Shown one piece after another: positions 1-11,256 of a DNA stretch of 64,000 bases. Origin of the DNA: Chlorophyllum brunneum. Its lineage: Eukaryota > Basidiomycota > Agaricomycetes > Agaricales > Agaricaceae. The position numbers and the translations under genes are program-made. The stretch covers positions 1,860,001 to 1,924,000 of the forward strand of contig OY756139.1 in the NCBI GenBank assembly GCA_963576785.1. Direction: 5' to 3'. A model generated the notes under the pieces. That model searched no databases. It was not told where the DNA came from and saw only the letters and a program-made list of their open reading frames with translations. The first letter of the stretch is position 1; every line of letters begins with the position of its first letter.

Positions 1-1708
1 CAGAAGACCGAGAGCTCGAGTACCCCTCATGGAGTCCCAGATGTCAAAGAATGCCATATAGGAGTCAGACATCTTGGAGTTATGCACCAGTCTAGGGGGA
101 CCCTTGAGACTGATAAGAGGAGCATGAACCAATGAGGTAAGAACCTCCTTGACATCAGCTGGGGTACATTGAACTCTAGCGGCGGAGTTCTTGAGATAGG
201 GGACATCGACCACATGGAGGTACGACACCGAAGAAGGGAGTCTGATCCAGAAGGGTGCTCCTGGAGGGGACAGATATTTGACCAATGCCTTAAGAATCTC
301 AATATCCTTAGTCATAGTGAGCTTGTTGGTGGCCATGGAGTAGCCATCATACATGAGTGTGGCACCTTCCACAATCAAAGAGCTTCTCCCAGCCTTTAAT
401 GCCTTACAGGCTTGCTGGGTAAGGATATGGAGACCAGCTGAAGCATTCGACTTGTCTTCATAGGAAACTAGGACCTGCTTATGCAAAGGTCCAGGAATCA
501 TGAATGCTGGCTTCTTAGGGTGAGTGTTGGATGAGGGAGGTTGCTTCACAACCTTGGCTTGCACATAAAGTCTGAGTAACTGCTCTGCAGAAAGGTGGGG
601 GAAGGCTGCTTTCAATAAAGAGAGCAGGTCTATCCCAGGTTTGGCTGAGGCCAGTTGTTTTGCTGCAGCCGAGTAAGCCTTCTGTCCTCACTTGGGCTTT
701 GAAGTGAGCATGGAAGGAGGAGGTCCAGAGGGCCTCTTGTAGGGGACCTGAGGCTTTGTAGGAGCCTTCACAGGTCGGACAGGTGCCTTCCCCCTTAGGG
801 TCTGTGTGCAGGCATTTGACCAGAGTCTTCTCCGGATCCATAAGCTTGTCCTTCTCCTGCACAGGGGGCCTGTGCTGGGAGGGGCCAAAGGTGGAAGGCC
901 CTGGTACCCTTAGAGGGGTAGCCAGGGGCCTGAAAGTCACTACTGGGGGACCAAGGAATACTGAAGCAATTGAGTCCCTCAGGGAGAGAGAGTCACTTGC
1001 CCCTGTGTAGGTTTCATGCTACATGGGGGAGGATGTGACTGTCTGGACTATTTCAGATAGTCAAGAGGCAATGGGATGGAAGGACGGAGCATCCTCCTGG
1101 GGAATGAGATGCACCGTCTTCATAAAGTTGGCAACAATCTTGAGTGACCGTTGGATCGCATCGGTGTCCTCTCTGGCACTAATGTTAATGCCCAGGATAG
1201 AGAGGGGGGTGGCAGTAGACTCCTCCTGGTCATCCTGTTCCATATTCTCTAGGGAGGCAGGGAGAGGGGAGGATGGGGGGAGGGATGAAGCTCTGGCTTC
1301 CATGCCAGGAGCTGGGGTAGGTTGAGAGGGGATTGGGAACCCATGTTGCGATGGAGTGCATCCTCTCTATTGAAGGGGAACTGTAGGGGTGTAGGAATCC
1401 CTGGCACTGCTGCCGTAGGGGGGATACCCAGGGAGTAAGGGCCTGGAGTGGACCTGGGGGGCTGGGGAGTGGTTTGGCTGCCAACCAGTTGGAAGGCAGC
1501 CGCCATCTCATTGTCTTCTGAGGAGGCCAAGCATTGGGTACTCATCCTCCTCCTCAAACTGTGGGGAGGCATGGGGGCTATGGGCCCGTACAGAAATCTG
1601 TGCTTAGAGCACTCACTGTCTGGGACATGTAGGATGTTAAGAGTGTCAACAAAGGGATGATCACATGATCAACAGGTGGGAGATTTAGGAAAAGAAGCAA
1701 TGTGCTGA
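1..1708 (-). mobile_element. LINE-B copy, ORF1 5' half (inverted), pseudogene
   Basis: On the minus strand this matches the 5' UTR and ORF1 N-terminal half of the LINE-B copy at 24267-26000. Shared features are the Pro-rich start, the MEQDDQEE segment (minus strand near 1240), ILGINISARED, and the PSWKQVLVSYEDK-like region near 480. ORF1 of this LINE class is a gag-like nucleic-acid-binding protein that coats the LINE RNA. The frame is broken by stops and shifts. One stop after HPIAS (near 1060) is shared with the other copy, so it predates at least one of them. The 5' end lies near 1706, directly against the sense LINE-B piece that follows. The copy runs off the left edge of the window. Confidence 0.8.
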
Positions 1709-2526
1709 GATTCTATATTATCAAACAACAGCTCATAAGCTTATGGAAATGAGTTACGATCTTGGCCTCAATTTGGTTATGCCAACCAACCTGGGTCTGA
1801 TGTTTATCTCCCACAACCCAGATCTTTGCCCATCGGTGATTGATCTGGTGTTCATCTCTTTTCCCAATGTATCAAAAACTTTTCCTTATTGGGACTTATC
1901 TCTTCAGGGTACTTCAGATCACATCCTGCTAACCATTACCCTTCCTATTGCTCCCATTGATATCGGGATTGTCAAATCTGTCCTTCTGAAGGGCTCCAAT
2001 GAAGAGGAGGCCTTCTTGGGACATGTCATCAATAAGGTGACTGATCTTTGTGATTGTCCCTCTCCAGAATTCCCGGAACAAGTGGATGCCTTGGTATTGT
2101 CCATGGCTGAAGCCTTCTCCGACGCGTGGACTCACTACTCAAAGGAGATCCAGATCACTCATTGCACTCATCCCTGATGGGATGAGGCATGCTCTACCTC
2201 CTTCTCCAGGTATCAGGGCTTTCATAGTCATGGTGACTGGGGGGACTTTAGGCATGCTCGTACAGCTGCCAAACAATGATTCTTTGACTCAAAGATTGAA
2301 GAGATCGCTTCTACTAACAAGCGGCCCTAGGACCTTATGGAATAGGTCAAGGCTCACAAGTTACCTCCCTGCAAGGCCATCTAGTTTAACAGACAGCCTT
2401 ATCATGGTATGGACTCCCTTTGGGATGCCCTCCACATAACATACAACTCTGCTGCTGATTGGCAGTACGATACATCTGTTCTCGACCCCTTTTTTGGCAT
2501 TAGAGCTTACAGAGGCTTTGTCCTCC
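1709..2526 (+). mobile_element. LINE-B fragment: endonuclease C-terminal part
   Basis: The plus strand encodes the second half of the LINE-B APE-type endonuclease and the linker to RT. Visible motifs are SHNPDLCPSVIDLVF, GTSDHI (the SDH catalytic box near 1915) and the helix-rich segment up to STNKRP. The longest open part is 1743-2177; downstream are stops, several of which fall where the related copy has TGG. The N-terminal catalytic Asn and Glu are missing because the fragment starts at SVLHQTTAHK-equivalent sequence. It abuts the inverted ORF1 piece head to head and is cut at 2526 by the poly(T) of the next LINE-B. Confidence 0.8.
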
Positions 2527-3312
2527 TTTTTTTTTTTTGAATCATGGCCTAAGGCCAATTTATTACACAACGCTCAAACATAGCCCACGGCCAGAATACA
2601 AACAAGTAGACTAGCAGGTATCTATGGAGAAAGTGGTAGCTACGTCCTACCAAGCAAAAGTGCCATTTCCCAAGACCAATGGTAGGAGGAATTGGATGCC
2701 AGAGGAGGCAAGTGGGTAGGGAGGTCCCCCAACCAGTGACCCAGTCTGAAGACTGGGCCCGGTCAGTAGGTATTAATTCACTGTAAATGCCCAGCAGTGG
2801 AAACTCACCCAGCTACCAGTCCAGCTACTAGCCCTTGGAGTTCTTCTTACTAAGAGTCATTCCCCTGGCCATGGTCACCCTTGCCAGAGTAGTCAGCCAC
2901 ACCATTTGTGTGGCTATCAGCATCTTCCCCACACCTAGTCACCAAAGGGGACAACTCCAGTCATAAAACTCCAAAGGTCTTCACCGGACTTCCACCAGGG
3001 TTCTCTGGTGCCAGACAATAACCCACCTACCCTGAGCCAGTTATCCAATTCCCTGGGGAATGGATGGGAAAGCAAACACCAAAGGGTTTGCTTTCAAGAA
3101 CTTGATGAGGGCACCTGGCATAGCTGGGTACCCTCTAGAGAAGTCAAACCTCAGACAGGAGGTAAGAATATGCACACGAGACTCGAAGGGAGCCCCACAC
3201 AGACACCAGAATGGTTCATCCTGGAAGAATCGAGACCTGTAGGCCCCAATAGGCACATGGCTGAGTATAACTCTACACATGCAGGTGGACAGTGAGTTGG
3301 ACTCTACTGCAG
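2527..3312 (-). mobile_element. LINE-B copy B1, 3' part: poly(A), 3' UTR, ORF2 C-terminus
   Basis: A T run at 2527-2538 is the poly(A) tail of a minus-strand LINE-B. Next to it lies the family's terminal hairpin-like word GGCCTTAGGCC. About 500 bp of 3' UTR follows with no gene. Then comes the ORF2 C-terminus (3041-3312), with the zinc-knuckle-like CGAPFESRVHILTSC and the ending PQGIG. The copy stops at 3312 and resumes at 13099: the residues join, and the 14 bp at 3299-3312 recur at 13099-13112 with 12 of 14 matches. It was therefore split by LINE-A copy A1. Confidence 0.85.
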
Positions 3313-4155
3313 CCACTTCACAATACCTACAACTCAGCTTCTGGCCAAGCTGTGGATATTTCAGTTCTTGATCTGCTGCCTAGTTTACCGGCTAGAGAGT
3401 GGGTTCATTTCTCAGCCTTAAAGCTGATGGATGCCCTGAGTGCTTGCTTGGGTGTGTCCACCCTGGGGCCAGACCACGTTATGTGGACCCACCTCAAAGA
3501 GATCACCGAGGACCCCAACATCCTTCAGCTATTCATCGGGATAGCTAATGCCTGTATGTGTGTGGGTCATTGGCCATCCCATTTCAAGAAAAGCTTGTCG
3601 GTTATCATACTGAAACTGGGCAAGCTGTCCTACTCAACACCTAAGGTGTTTAGGCCCATCGTGCTCCTGAACACCTTTGGCAAGCTTATCAAAAAGATAA
3701 TCTCGAATCGCCTCCAGTTTGACTCAGTCAAACATGGAGTTTTTCATCCAAATCAGCTTGGTAGTATCCATCAGAGGTCCACTGATGATGCTGGGATGCT
3801 CCTAACCCACATCATTTGTGCGGGGTGGGCAAAGGGCCTCAAGACTAACGTTGTTGCTTTTAACATTGCTCAGTTCTTTCCTTTGCTCAACCACTCTATG
3901 TTGTTGGCAATTCTATGGAAGCAAGGATTCAACCCCTGTGTGGGTAGATTCTTTGCCTCTTATTTAGTTGGCCACTCTATGCAGTATGCGTGGGGGGACC
4001 ATAAGTCTGATCTTAGACAGGTGGACATTGGGGTAGGTCAGGGCTCTTCACTCTCTTCTGTCCTCTCCAGCCTTTATCTTGCCCCCTTCATGAAACTTTG
4101 TGACAGGGAGGCAATTGCACTTGGGAGTACTTTGCTCTCATACATCGATGATGGC
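3313..4155 (+). pseudogene. LINE-A ORF2, RT N-terminal and palm part (A1)
   Basis: Open LINE reverse-transcriptase sequence. Visible segments include SLSVIILKLGK, FRPIVLLNTFGKLI (RT motif 1 area), QLGSIHQRSTDDAG, AFNIAQFFPLLNH (motif A area; the usual D of AFDIAQFF is N here), GVGQGSSLS (motif B) and LLSYIDDG (motif C, catalytic pair intact). Insertion of the LINE-C unit falls exactly on the codons for IDDG. The RT would copy LINE RNA at the nicked target. The downstream half lies at 8152-9327. Confidence 0.85.
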
Positions 4156-4620
4156 TTTTTTTTTTTTTTTTTTTTTTTTAAATCAACAATTTATATAGCA
4201 GTGCTCGAACGCAGTCCACGTGTACATACATACAAAGGCAGAACGTACAGAATGTTCGGAGAAGGGAAAGTAAACTACAAGTAAACTATCCCCATGAGAC
4301 TCGTTGACATCTAGCGCGTACACTAGAGAGATGTTTGGTACCTACGATGTTCAGCGGAAAAAGGGAAAGAAAGGAATTTGGAAAGAGAGAGAGTGAGAGA
4401 GAGAAATCGATAGAAGAAAACTATCTACTCGCAATCACAAGGGGGAACATCAAACGGTACATAGTGTGTGGGCGGGTATTTACCCGGGCACCACGGGAGA
4501 GATGGAAGTTGAATGAAAACTATATAGAATAGTAGACGAGCAAGGAAAGGGGGAGATAGAGAAATGAATTGGAAATCCATAACCGGGAGAGCAAAAGAAA
4601 AAAGAGAAAAGAAAAGGATT
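4156..4620 (-). other. LINE-C 3' UTR
   Basis: Non-coding stretch between the poly(T) and the end of ORF2. Its outer end, in sense, reads GTTCGAGCACTGC then TATAAATTGTTGATTT before the A tail. This resembles the LINE-B end (GTTCGAGCAC, TAAATTGG, TGATTT) and the LINE-A end (TTGATTT). No other feature is visible here. Confidence 0.6.
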
Positions 4621-5901
4621 CTACGCAGGTGCAGACCCAAACCTCCTTTGGACTTGATGACGATGTAACGGTGGAATAGAACTGGCATGAATACGAGGGC
4701 GGTCAGGTTCCGGAGGGAAGCTGAATGTGGAGGGGTTGCGATGCAAGAAGTTGACGAAAGTCTTGATCGTGTCGACGCCGAAGTGATGATCGAAGTTGTT
4801 GCACTGATACAGGATGTGTGACCGCGTCTGTACCATTTGACTGTTGCAGTGGTGGCACGAAAGGTCCTCATTAGGGAAGAATCATAGTCGGTATTCTCTA
4901 ATCGGGGCGTGGCATAGGATGGCGCGACAAGCTCTTGCAAAGAGCTGGGGCTGGTATCCGCACTCTCATATCCATGGACCGGACTTGATGTGCGACGGTA
5001 AGGTGGAGGCCCCATTCGCTCGCACCTGGAGGTGGAGGAAGGAGCTACCGCTGTAAGTTTTGAACCCGAACATGGCTTGCCATGTGTGAATGGCGCGTTC
5101 GGCAGACTTCTTGCGTAGGTAGTCGATCGAGTTTGGTACTCGATGGTTTCAACCCCGGTTAGGCCAGGCAACTGTCTGGATCCAGTCGTGCGTGGCTTTT
5201 TGTATCCCATACTTGCATTTCGACGGCGTGTGATAAAACGAAAGGCGGTGTTGGTCTGACTTGCTGAACCAAGCCAGGAGCACCTTCGACGTGAGGATAG
5301 ACTGTCACTGGCAGGAGTGTGGCGAACAGTTGAGTAGGAGCCGGGAGGCCACGATGGAATCAGTGAACACATGAATGTGTTCAACCTGGTCGTAATCGGC
5401 AGTAGCGAGCACCTTGGTAATACCTAAGTACTGCGCTACCAGTTCTGTGTCTGTCGACGTGGTTCCTCCGAGCCTCTTCATAATAGAGCTCCCGCTGTCA
5501 AGATGTTGAATGGTAGCTGCCGCCGTAAACTGGCTAGCAAGTGGATTGGGATTGGGGTGGACCGAGCTGTCCATACCGATCATGATGGATTTTGCGTCCA
5601 TCGTTGCGTTCATTGTTACATCGTCCCAAAGCGTCTTTGAGAGGTGAGGGTTGTCCCGGTTGAATCCTATAAAAGATATATTAGTAGAGAAATGGTCAAG
5701 TAACCTACGTCCGGGCCAGAGAGATTTAGAAACAGAATTAAAATGTTCTATATATCGAGTCTTGGGGGTGGGGCACAAAAAGTCCATCACAGCTCCAAGT
5801 GTCTTCTTCTTCTGAACCTCCATGAAGTTCTTGATGTGAAGTTGGTGGGGGGAAGAATGATACTCTTTCGTCAATCTTGCCAATGCGTGTTCATCGTCCA
5901 A
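4621..5901 (-). pseudogene. LINE-C ORF2: RNase H and C-terminal knuckle
   Basis: The minus strand encodes an RNase H domain (5305-5901) with the acidic residues in place: IGMDSS, TDTELVA and FTDSIVAS. It is followed by a C-terminal part ending near HILYQC (4621-4836). RNase H would degrade the RNA strand of the RNA-DNA hybrid. The frame carries several TGA stops, for example after SPHSCQ and after EYRL. Some sit where an Arg CGA codon is the simplest ancestor. Confidence 0.75.
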
Positions 5902-5937
5902 TGTATGAAGCCTCGATGATTGTCATTCGGCCAACTT

Positions 5938-7020
5938 TCAGAGATGTAGTTTGATGGGCATGAGCCCTGCGAGGGACTCTACACCACCGGTGGGAGAAGT
6001 ACGGAAGGCCCCAGTAATCCAGAGTGCTGCCCTTTGTTGCATTTTGTTAAGGATCTCACAAGTTCCCTTGGTACAGGATCGATCGTGAAACCATAGTCGG
6101 AATCCGTATGTCACAACTGGTACGACACACGAATGGTAGAGTAGTCTCTTGTTGCTGGGGGATAGACCCCTGACGGAGTTTCCCAGCATTTTCATCGCCT
6201 TGATGGTGGATATTGCCTTGGCGGAATAGAATCGAACGTGTTCTTTGAAGGTCAATGTCCAGTCGAAGTAAAAGCCAAGGTACCGCCAATGGGTCTTCGG
6301 TTTGAGGGGGTTATGACCCGTGAACGGTGGGGATCCCAAATCAATTGAGGGATTCAAGTCCTGTCTTGCACGCATGAAGTGAAAGATCTCGGACTTGCTG
6401 TGTTCAATTTCCAGGCTGAATTCGTTCATGAGCCGCTCCATTTCGCGGTACATGTGTTGCAGGATTTCCACGTTCTTCTCCAGAGACAGGGATTGCGTGA
6501 TTAAAGTGCCATCATCGATGAATGACAGGACATCAAAGTCCCACTTGTCGCAGTGTTCCTCCATACGGGTGTCAAAGACATGTAAAAGAGGGGCGAGGAA
6601 TAAAGCGGAGAGAATAGGGCTGAGGGCTGAGCCCTGGCCTACTCCTACCGCTGCGTCATATTCCGGGGAAGTTTCATTGTTCCACCGGTAGGTAGTGCGG
6701 CGTTCTTTTAGGTAGTTGTTGAAGAATGCTGCGACCTGGGGGGGAAATCCTTGTCGTCGTAGAATTTCGATAAGGGGATCGTGGTTGAGGGAGGGGAAGA
6801 ACTGGGCCACGTCGAATGCAAGCACCGACATTTTCTTTTTCTTCGTCCAAGCTCCCCGGATAATGTGCGTCAGGAAGAGACCTGCATCCTCAGTGGACCT
6901 CTGGCAGATTGCTCCCAATTGGTGCGGATGAAGGACTTTGAATTTAACAGCCTCGAATTGGAGTTGCTTGGCGAGCATTTTCTCGATGAGCTTGCCAAAC
7001 GTGTTAAGGAGCTCGACTAA
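5938..7020 (-). pseudogene. LINE-C ORF2: reverse transcriptase (5'-truncated)
   Basis: A long open RT segment on the minus strand, about 360 codons. In order: VELLNTFGKLIEKMLA (motif 1 area, at the truncation), QLGAICQRSTEDAGLFLTH, LAFDVAQFFPSLNH (motif A with D), GVGQGSALSPILSALF (motif B), VLSFIDDGTLITQ (motif C, catalytic DD intact), then HWRYLGFYFDW and the thumb ending MPIKLHL. A TGA follows, a second TGA lies ten codons on, and RNase H continues beyond. This is the best-preserved LINE RT core in the window, but the protein is cut at both ends. Confidence 0.85.
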
Positions 7021-8151
7021 GGGGCCCCTTGCAGACTAATGCCCTTACCACCCGAAGGCGGTGTCGCGGTATCAACTTAAGCAGGTACACTCGGCTTCTC
7101 TCCGAGACCCACCAACAGAGGATTTAGACCTCTCCGGCTGGGCCGCACATTCTCTGCACGGTCCACCATAGCCCACCAGTGGTTCCAGGGTCCCACCTCC
7201 GGCTGGCTTCCCATACCCCAGCACCCGCTTCGCTATGCCTATAGGGCGCGGATCCGCATGTTAATAGTGTCTGGGGTCTCTGTCTTGCAGGGGCTGCTAC
7301 CAGGGAGGTGATCGCACCTTGCTTACAAAGCAAATCCACGGAATGCCACAAGGCACCCACGTGGAATAGCGCCCTGGAGTTTGAGTTATCCCTACTAACA
7401 TCCAGAGCAGCCAGGGGGGGTTGTCTATGGATCCACACCCTGCAACGCGACTGGAGGGGGGTAGCCTGTCCTTGCGGTCGGCTTGTTTTTTGCCCTAACC
7501 CCCTCTTATCGACTCCTATCCTTTCGGACCCTCTCGGGCTCAGCTGAGCGGTTTTTCTCAACACGCCCCCAGCTGGGGAATGGGGTGGAATGAAGCCTCT
7601 CCCGTAGTTCCCATATTGGAGTAGACGCCTAGTTAGACTAGACTTGTACCGCAGCTCAGTCGAATAGACTGACGCTAGTCCCGCCATTGGGGAACTACGA
7701 TACCATTTTGGGAGCGCGCTGGGTCCCTCCACTACTAGAGGAACCCTCAAAGTGAACGGGCAGAAGGCAACCGGCATACCCAGTCTTTAAGCCCCTTTGC
7801 CAAGGGGGTACCCCCGGCCATCCTGTACGACCTGGAATCAACTCTTGTCTAGAGAAAGCGACAGGCATACTCCGTCATTAAGGCCCTTCGCCAAGGGGCC
7901 ACTCCCCCCGCTCGAACTAATTCTCGTCCACCATATGACAGCTCCCAACCTCTGTTCGCACGTCTAAGAATGAGTGAGTACGCAGCGGCCAGCATACCCA
8001 GCCTTTAACCTCCTTCGCCAAGGGAGTACTATGCATCGCCCTGTGTATAAGATAGTGCTAGGACCTAACGTCCAGCAAGAACAGGCCAGAAGCCCCCTAC
8101 CAGAGAACCGTCCCAATTAGGAAGGTAGTGGTAAGAGGTCAAGAAGGGATG
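7021..8151 (-). repeat. Module D' (diverged relative of D)
   Basis: Non-coding 1.1 kb fused to the truncated 5' end of LINE-C. Its part nearest the LINE aligns by eye with module D in the same orientation: TAGCCCACC, GCTTCCCATACC, CAGCA, TATGCCT, GATCC, GTCTGGGG, CTTGCAG and ACACGCCCCC occur in the same order. The distal part holds three imperfect repeats starting near 7773, 7864 and 7991 (GCATACC/T..CATTAAGGCC..TTCGCCAAGGGG), each with a short CCCTT-AAGGG hairpin. I see no tRNA-like head. A 217-codon open frame on the minus strand (7124-7777) shows no domain and is probably chance. Confidence 0.6.
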
Positions 8152-9327
8152 ATCGATGATGGCCTTGCCATTGCCCAGGCTAAGACTTGGGAACCTAACC
8201 TGGTATGCCTTAAGCAGGTATACCAGATTATATATCGCCTGACTATGTTGTTTGGGCTTGCCGTCGAGCACGACAAGTCTGAAGTATTTCATTTCTCCCG
8301 TAAACGGGGAGATGACAACCCACCACTGGATTTGGGGTATGCTCCCCATACTGGCGATACTCTGATATGCCCTAAGACCCATTGGAGGTACTTGGGTTTT
8401 TTCTTCGATCAAGCTCTTACATTCAAAGAGCATGTTCGACATTACGCTACTAAGTCTCTGTCCACAGTCAAGGCCATGGGCATGCTTGGTAACTCGTCAC
8501 GAGGACTCCTCCCTACTCAGAAGAGGACTCTCTATTGCTCATGTGTAGTTCCTATTGCTACATATGGGTTCTGACTTTGGTTTTATGAAGGTGCCCATAA
8601 TAAGGCCCTTCTGAAACAACTTAATGCTATGCAACGTAAAGCTGCATTGTGGATTACTGGTGCATTCCACACCAGTCCTACTAGGAGAGCTGAAGCCTTA
8701 GCTGGCCTCATCCCCATCTATCTCCATCTCAAGAAGCTGGCTACCCATGCTGTCTACAGGATTGCCACCCTTTCTGAGAACCACCCTGTTTGCTCCATCA
8801 TGGGGCATCAGTATATTAGGGGTTGTGTTCCATACCCTAGATCAATCACTCTCATGACCCCTGCCCAGGCGGTCAAGGTCAAGGGGCTGGTCGCAGAGGC
8901 AAACTCTCGTTTGCCAGACTTAACGGAGACATTTGAGCTATTTGCACTCGAAGCATCCCCAGGTTCTTGTCTCCTGGACTGCTACATGGCCCAAGTGACT
9001 TATAAAACGTTTGATACCTTGCTCAGTGTTGACCCCGCAGGTTGTCAAGTGGATTTGCCCAATGATACCCTTCGTGGGTATTGTGAGGATAGGCAGGTTG
9101 TCTACACAGCAACAGACATAAGTCTGCCACTGATTGGAGACTACCAGGCGGTTTCGGCTGCCCATATTTACAGGGGGACACATTTGCTTCGTGCTTTGTG
9201 TCACCCAGCTGGCAAGGTTACAGCCCCAGATGCTGAGCTTTTTGCCATTTGTATGGCTTTGGGGACTGCTGCTGCAGTTTCTGAGGCTGTACATATTGCG
9301 GTCTTTACAGACTCAATTGGTTCTGCC
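8152..9327 (+). pseudogene. LINE-A ORF2: RT end and start of RNase H (A1)
   Basis: Continues A1 after the LINE-C insertion: IDDGLAIAQAKTWEPN, THWRYLGFFFDQ, TKSLSTVKAMGMLGN, then the thumb, ALWITGAFHTSP, and the first RNase H acidic motifs TDIS and DAELFAI, up to VFTDSIGSA. A TGA at 8572-8574 interrupts YGF-LWFYEG; LINE-A A2 has CGA there. The sequence is broken at 9327 by the LINE-B/D chimera and resumes at 12133. Confidence 0.85.
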
Positions 9328-9345
9328 TTTTTTTTTTTTTTTTTT

Positions 9346-9935
9346 TAATCGTGGCCTAAGGCCAATTTATTACATGGTGCTCGAACACAGCCCACAGCCA
9401 GAGTACAAATGAGTAAACTAGCAGGTATCTACGGAGAAGTGGTGGACACACCCCACCAAGCAGACATACCATTGCCCAAAACTAACAGTAGACAGAATTG
9501 TGTCCTACTCCCAAGCCCAAAGGGCGAGGGGAGTGGATGCCAGAGGAGGCAAGTGGGTAGGGAGGTCCCCCAACCAGCAACCCAGTCATAAAGACCAGGC
9601 CTGGTTAGTAGGTGTTAATTCACTGTAAATGCCCAGCGGCAGTGACATACCCAGATACTAGCCTAGCTACTAAGCACCCAGTGACTTCTTACTTGGACCC
9701 AACCCCCCGGCCATGGTCGCCCTTGCCAGAGCACTTGGCTGCACCATTTGAGTGGCTATCGGCATCTTCACCACTCCTAGTCGCCAAAGGGGTCAGGTCC
9801 ATTCATCAGCCACTGACTGTATTCACCAGGTCTTCTCCAAGGGCCTCCAGTGCTGGACGATAACCCACCCACCCTGAGCCAGTTATCCAATTCCCTGAGG
9901 AATGGATGGGAAAGCAAATGCCTGAGGATTTGCTT
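9346..9935 (-). other. LINE-B 3' UTR in chimera 1
   Basis: About 590 bp of non-coding LINE-B 3' UTR, nearly the same as at 2539-3040, 37863-38370 and 40326-40845. It opens, in sense order from the tail, with GGCCTTAGGCC. I see no gene in it. Confidence 0.7.
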
Positions 9936-11256
9936 TCAAGAACTTGACGAGGGCACCCAGCATAGCTGGGTACCCCCTAGAGGAGTCAAACCTTGGACAG
10001 GAGGTAAGAATATGCATGCAAGACTCGAAGGGAGCCCCGCACGGACACCAAAATGGCTCATCCTGGAAGAATCAAGATCTGTAGGCCCCGATAGGCACAT
10101 GGTTGAGTATAACTCTACATATGCGGGTGGACAGCGAGTTGGACTCCGCTGCAGTAGAGGGCAGCCACGAACCTCCATGGAGGTAAGTGGGCTGGAGGGG
10201 CTTACCGTTATGCCCTTCGAGAGCCATAAACTGGCTACCTGAATAAGCAGGATCCTGAAATCGAGTGATCCAGACGTCCTGGCAGGATTTGATGACCTTC
10301 TGATAAAGGGAGTCAAGGGAGGTTTGCAGACGGGAACCTGCAGCAACCTGAAGTTCGGTGTAGTACTGGTGTATGGTACCATGAATGGCCCACTTCTCTG
10401 AAGAGTACGTGTGCCAGATGTGAAGGGAGCATTCAGGGTGTCCCCCAAACCACTCCATAAGGGCATTGCACACGGCAAGCAAATGAGCCTGACCAGAGTG
10501 GACGGAAGGGTCTACCACTCTCCTAGCTGAGCCAAGGGAGTCAGTGAACAAAACAATGGAGTTACAATCAGGGAGGCTGGTAGCCTTCCCAATCGCAATC
10601 CGGATAGCATACAGCTCTGCATCAGGAGCTGTCACTCGACTGGCCGCATGTCTTGTCTGGAAGACACGCTGGCCTGACCGGTAAATATGGGCAGCAGAGA
10701 CTGCCTGGAGTCCCCTCCGCAGCGGTAGACTGGCATCCATGGCCACGGCGAGAACCCGGGGATTAGTATTAGCATGTTCCAAGGTGCTGTTCAGATGCCT
10801 TATATGCACAGCTCTCTCATCATGAGAATGAGGAGAGTTGTGGAAAGAGACCTGGGCCACAAAGCAGTCCAGGAGATGGTGACCAGGGTTCAGTGAGGGA
10901 TGAAAGCACTGAAACAGCTTCCATAAGGGAACCCTTGACCTGTCTAATGAGACGGTCAGACAAGAGGGAGATGGAGAGAGGGTGCGGGGAGGCACCCTTG
11001 GCATTCGGACAGTCGAGGAGGGACCGGAGAGGGTGGGTGCCAGAGAGGGTAGAGAGACAGTAGTTCGCTCTTGAGGCCAACTTCTTTAGATGGAGGTGGA
11101 CAGGGATGAGACCAGCGAGGGCTTTGGCGCTGCCAGAGGGGGAGGTGCGGAATGCACTGGTGATCCACAATGTAGCCTTGCATTGCATAGTATTGAGGGA
11201 TCTGAGAAGGCCCTTACATTGAGCCTTATCAAAATACCACAGACAGAAGCCATATG
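9936..11256 (-). pseudogene. LINE-B ORF2 3' part in chimera 1: RT thumb, RNase H, knuckle
   Basis: The minus strand encodes YGFCLWYFDKAQCKG, ALWITSAFRTSP, LAGLIPVHLHLKKLASRA, then RNase H (AVAMDASLPL, DAELYAIRIAIG, LFTDSLGSARRVVDPS) and the C-terminal knuckle region. The RT catalytic core is absent, so the unit could not mobilise itself. Frameshifts separate the thumb (10820-11362 frame) from RNase H (10072-11004 frame). Confidence 0.8.

Larger units (their letters stand above)
4156..8151 (-). mobile_element. LINE-C/D' insertion unit with 12-bp TSD
   Basis: A single minus-strand insertion into A1. The exact 12-bp TSD ATCGATGATGGC lies at 4144-4155 and 8152-8163, and a 24-base T run (4156-4179) marks the poly(A). 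The 3' part (4156-7020) is a third LINE family, C, cut in RT motif 1. The 5' part (7021-8151) is not LINE coding sequence but a diverged relative (D') of module D. Because both parts lie inside one TSD they probably integrated together, making this another candidate LINE chimera. Confidence 0.8.

Noticed and set aside
4425..5384. A 319-codon minus-strand frame overlapping the LINE-C RNase H tail
   Set aside because: It is a Ser/Arg-rich shadow of the RNase H/C-terminal coding strand in another frame; the true frame shows the RNase H and HILYQC motifs.
7124..7777. A 217-codon open frame on the minus strand inside D'
   Set aside because: No domain or codon pattern, low-complexity Arg/Pro-rich translation, and it lies in a region homologous to non-coding D. 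Treated as a chance frame.
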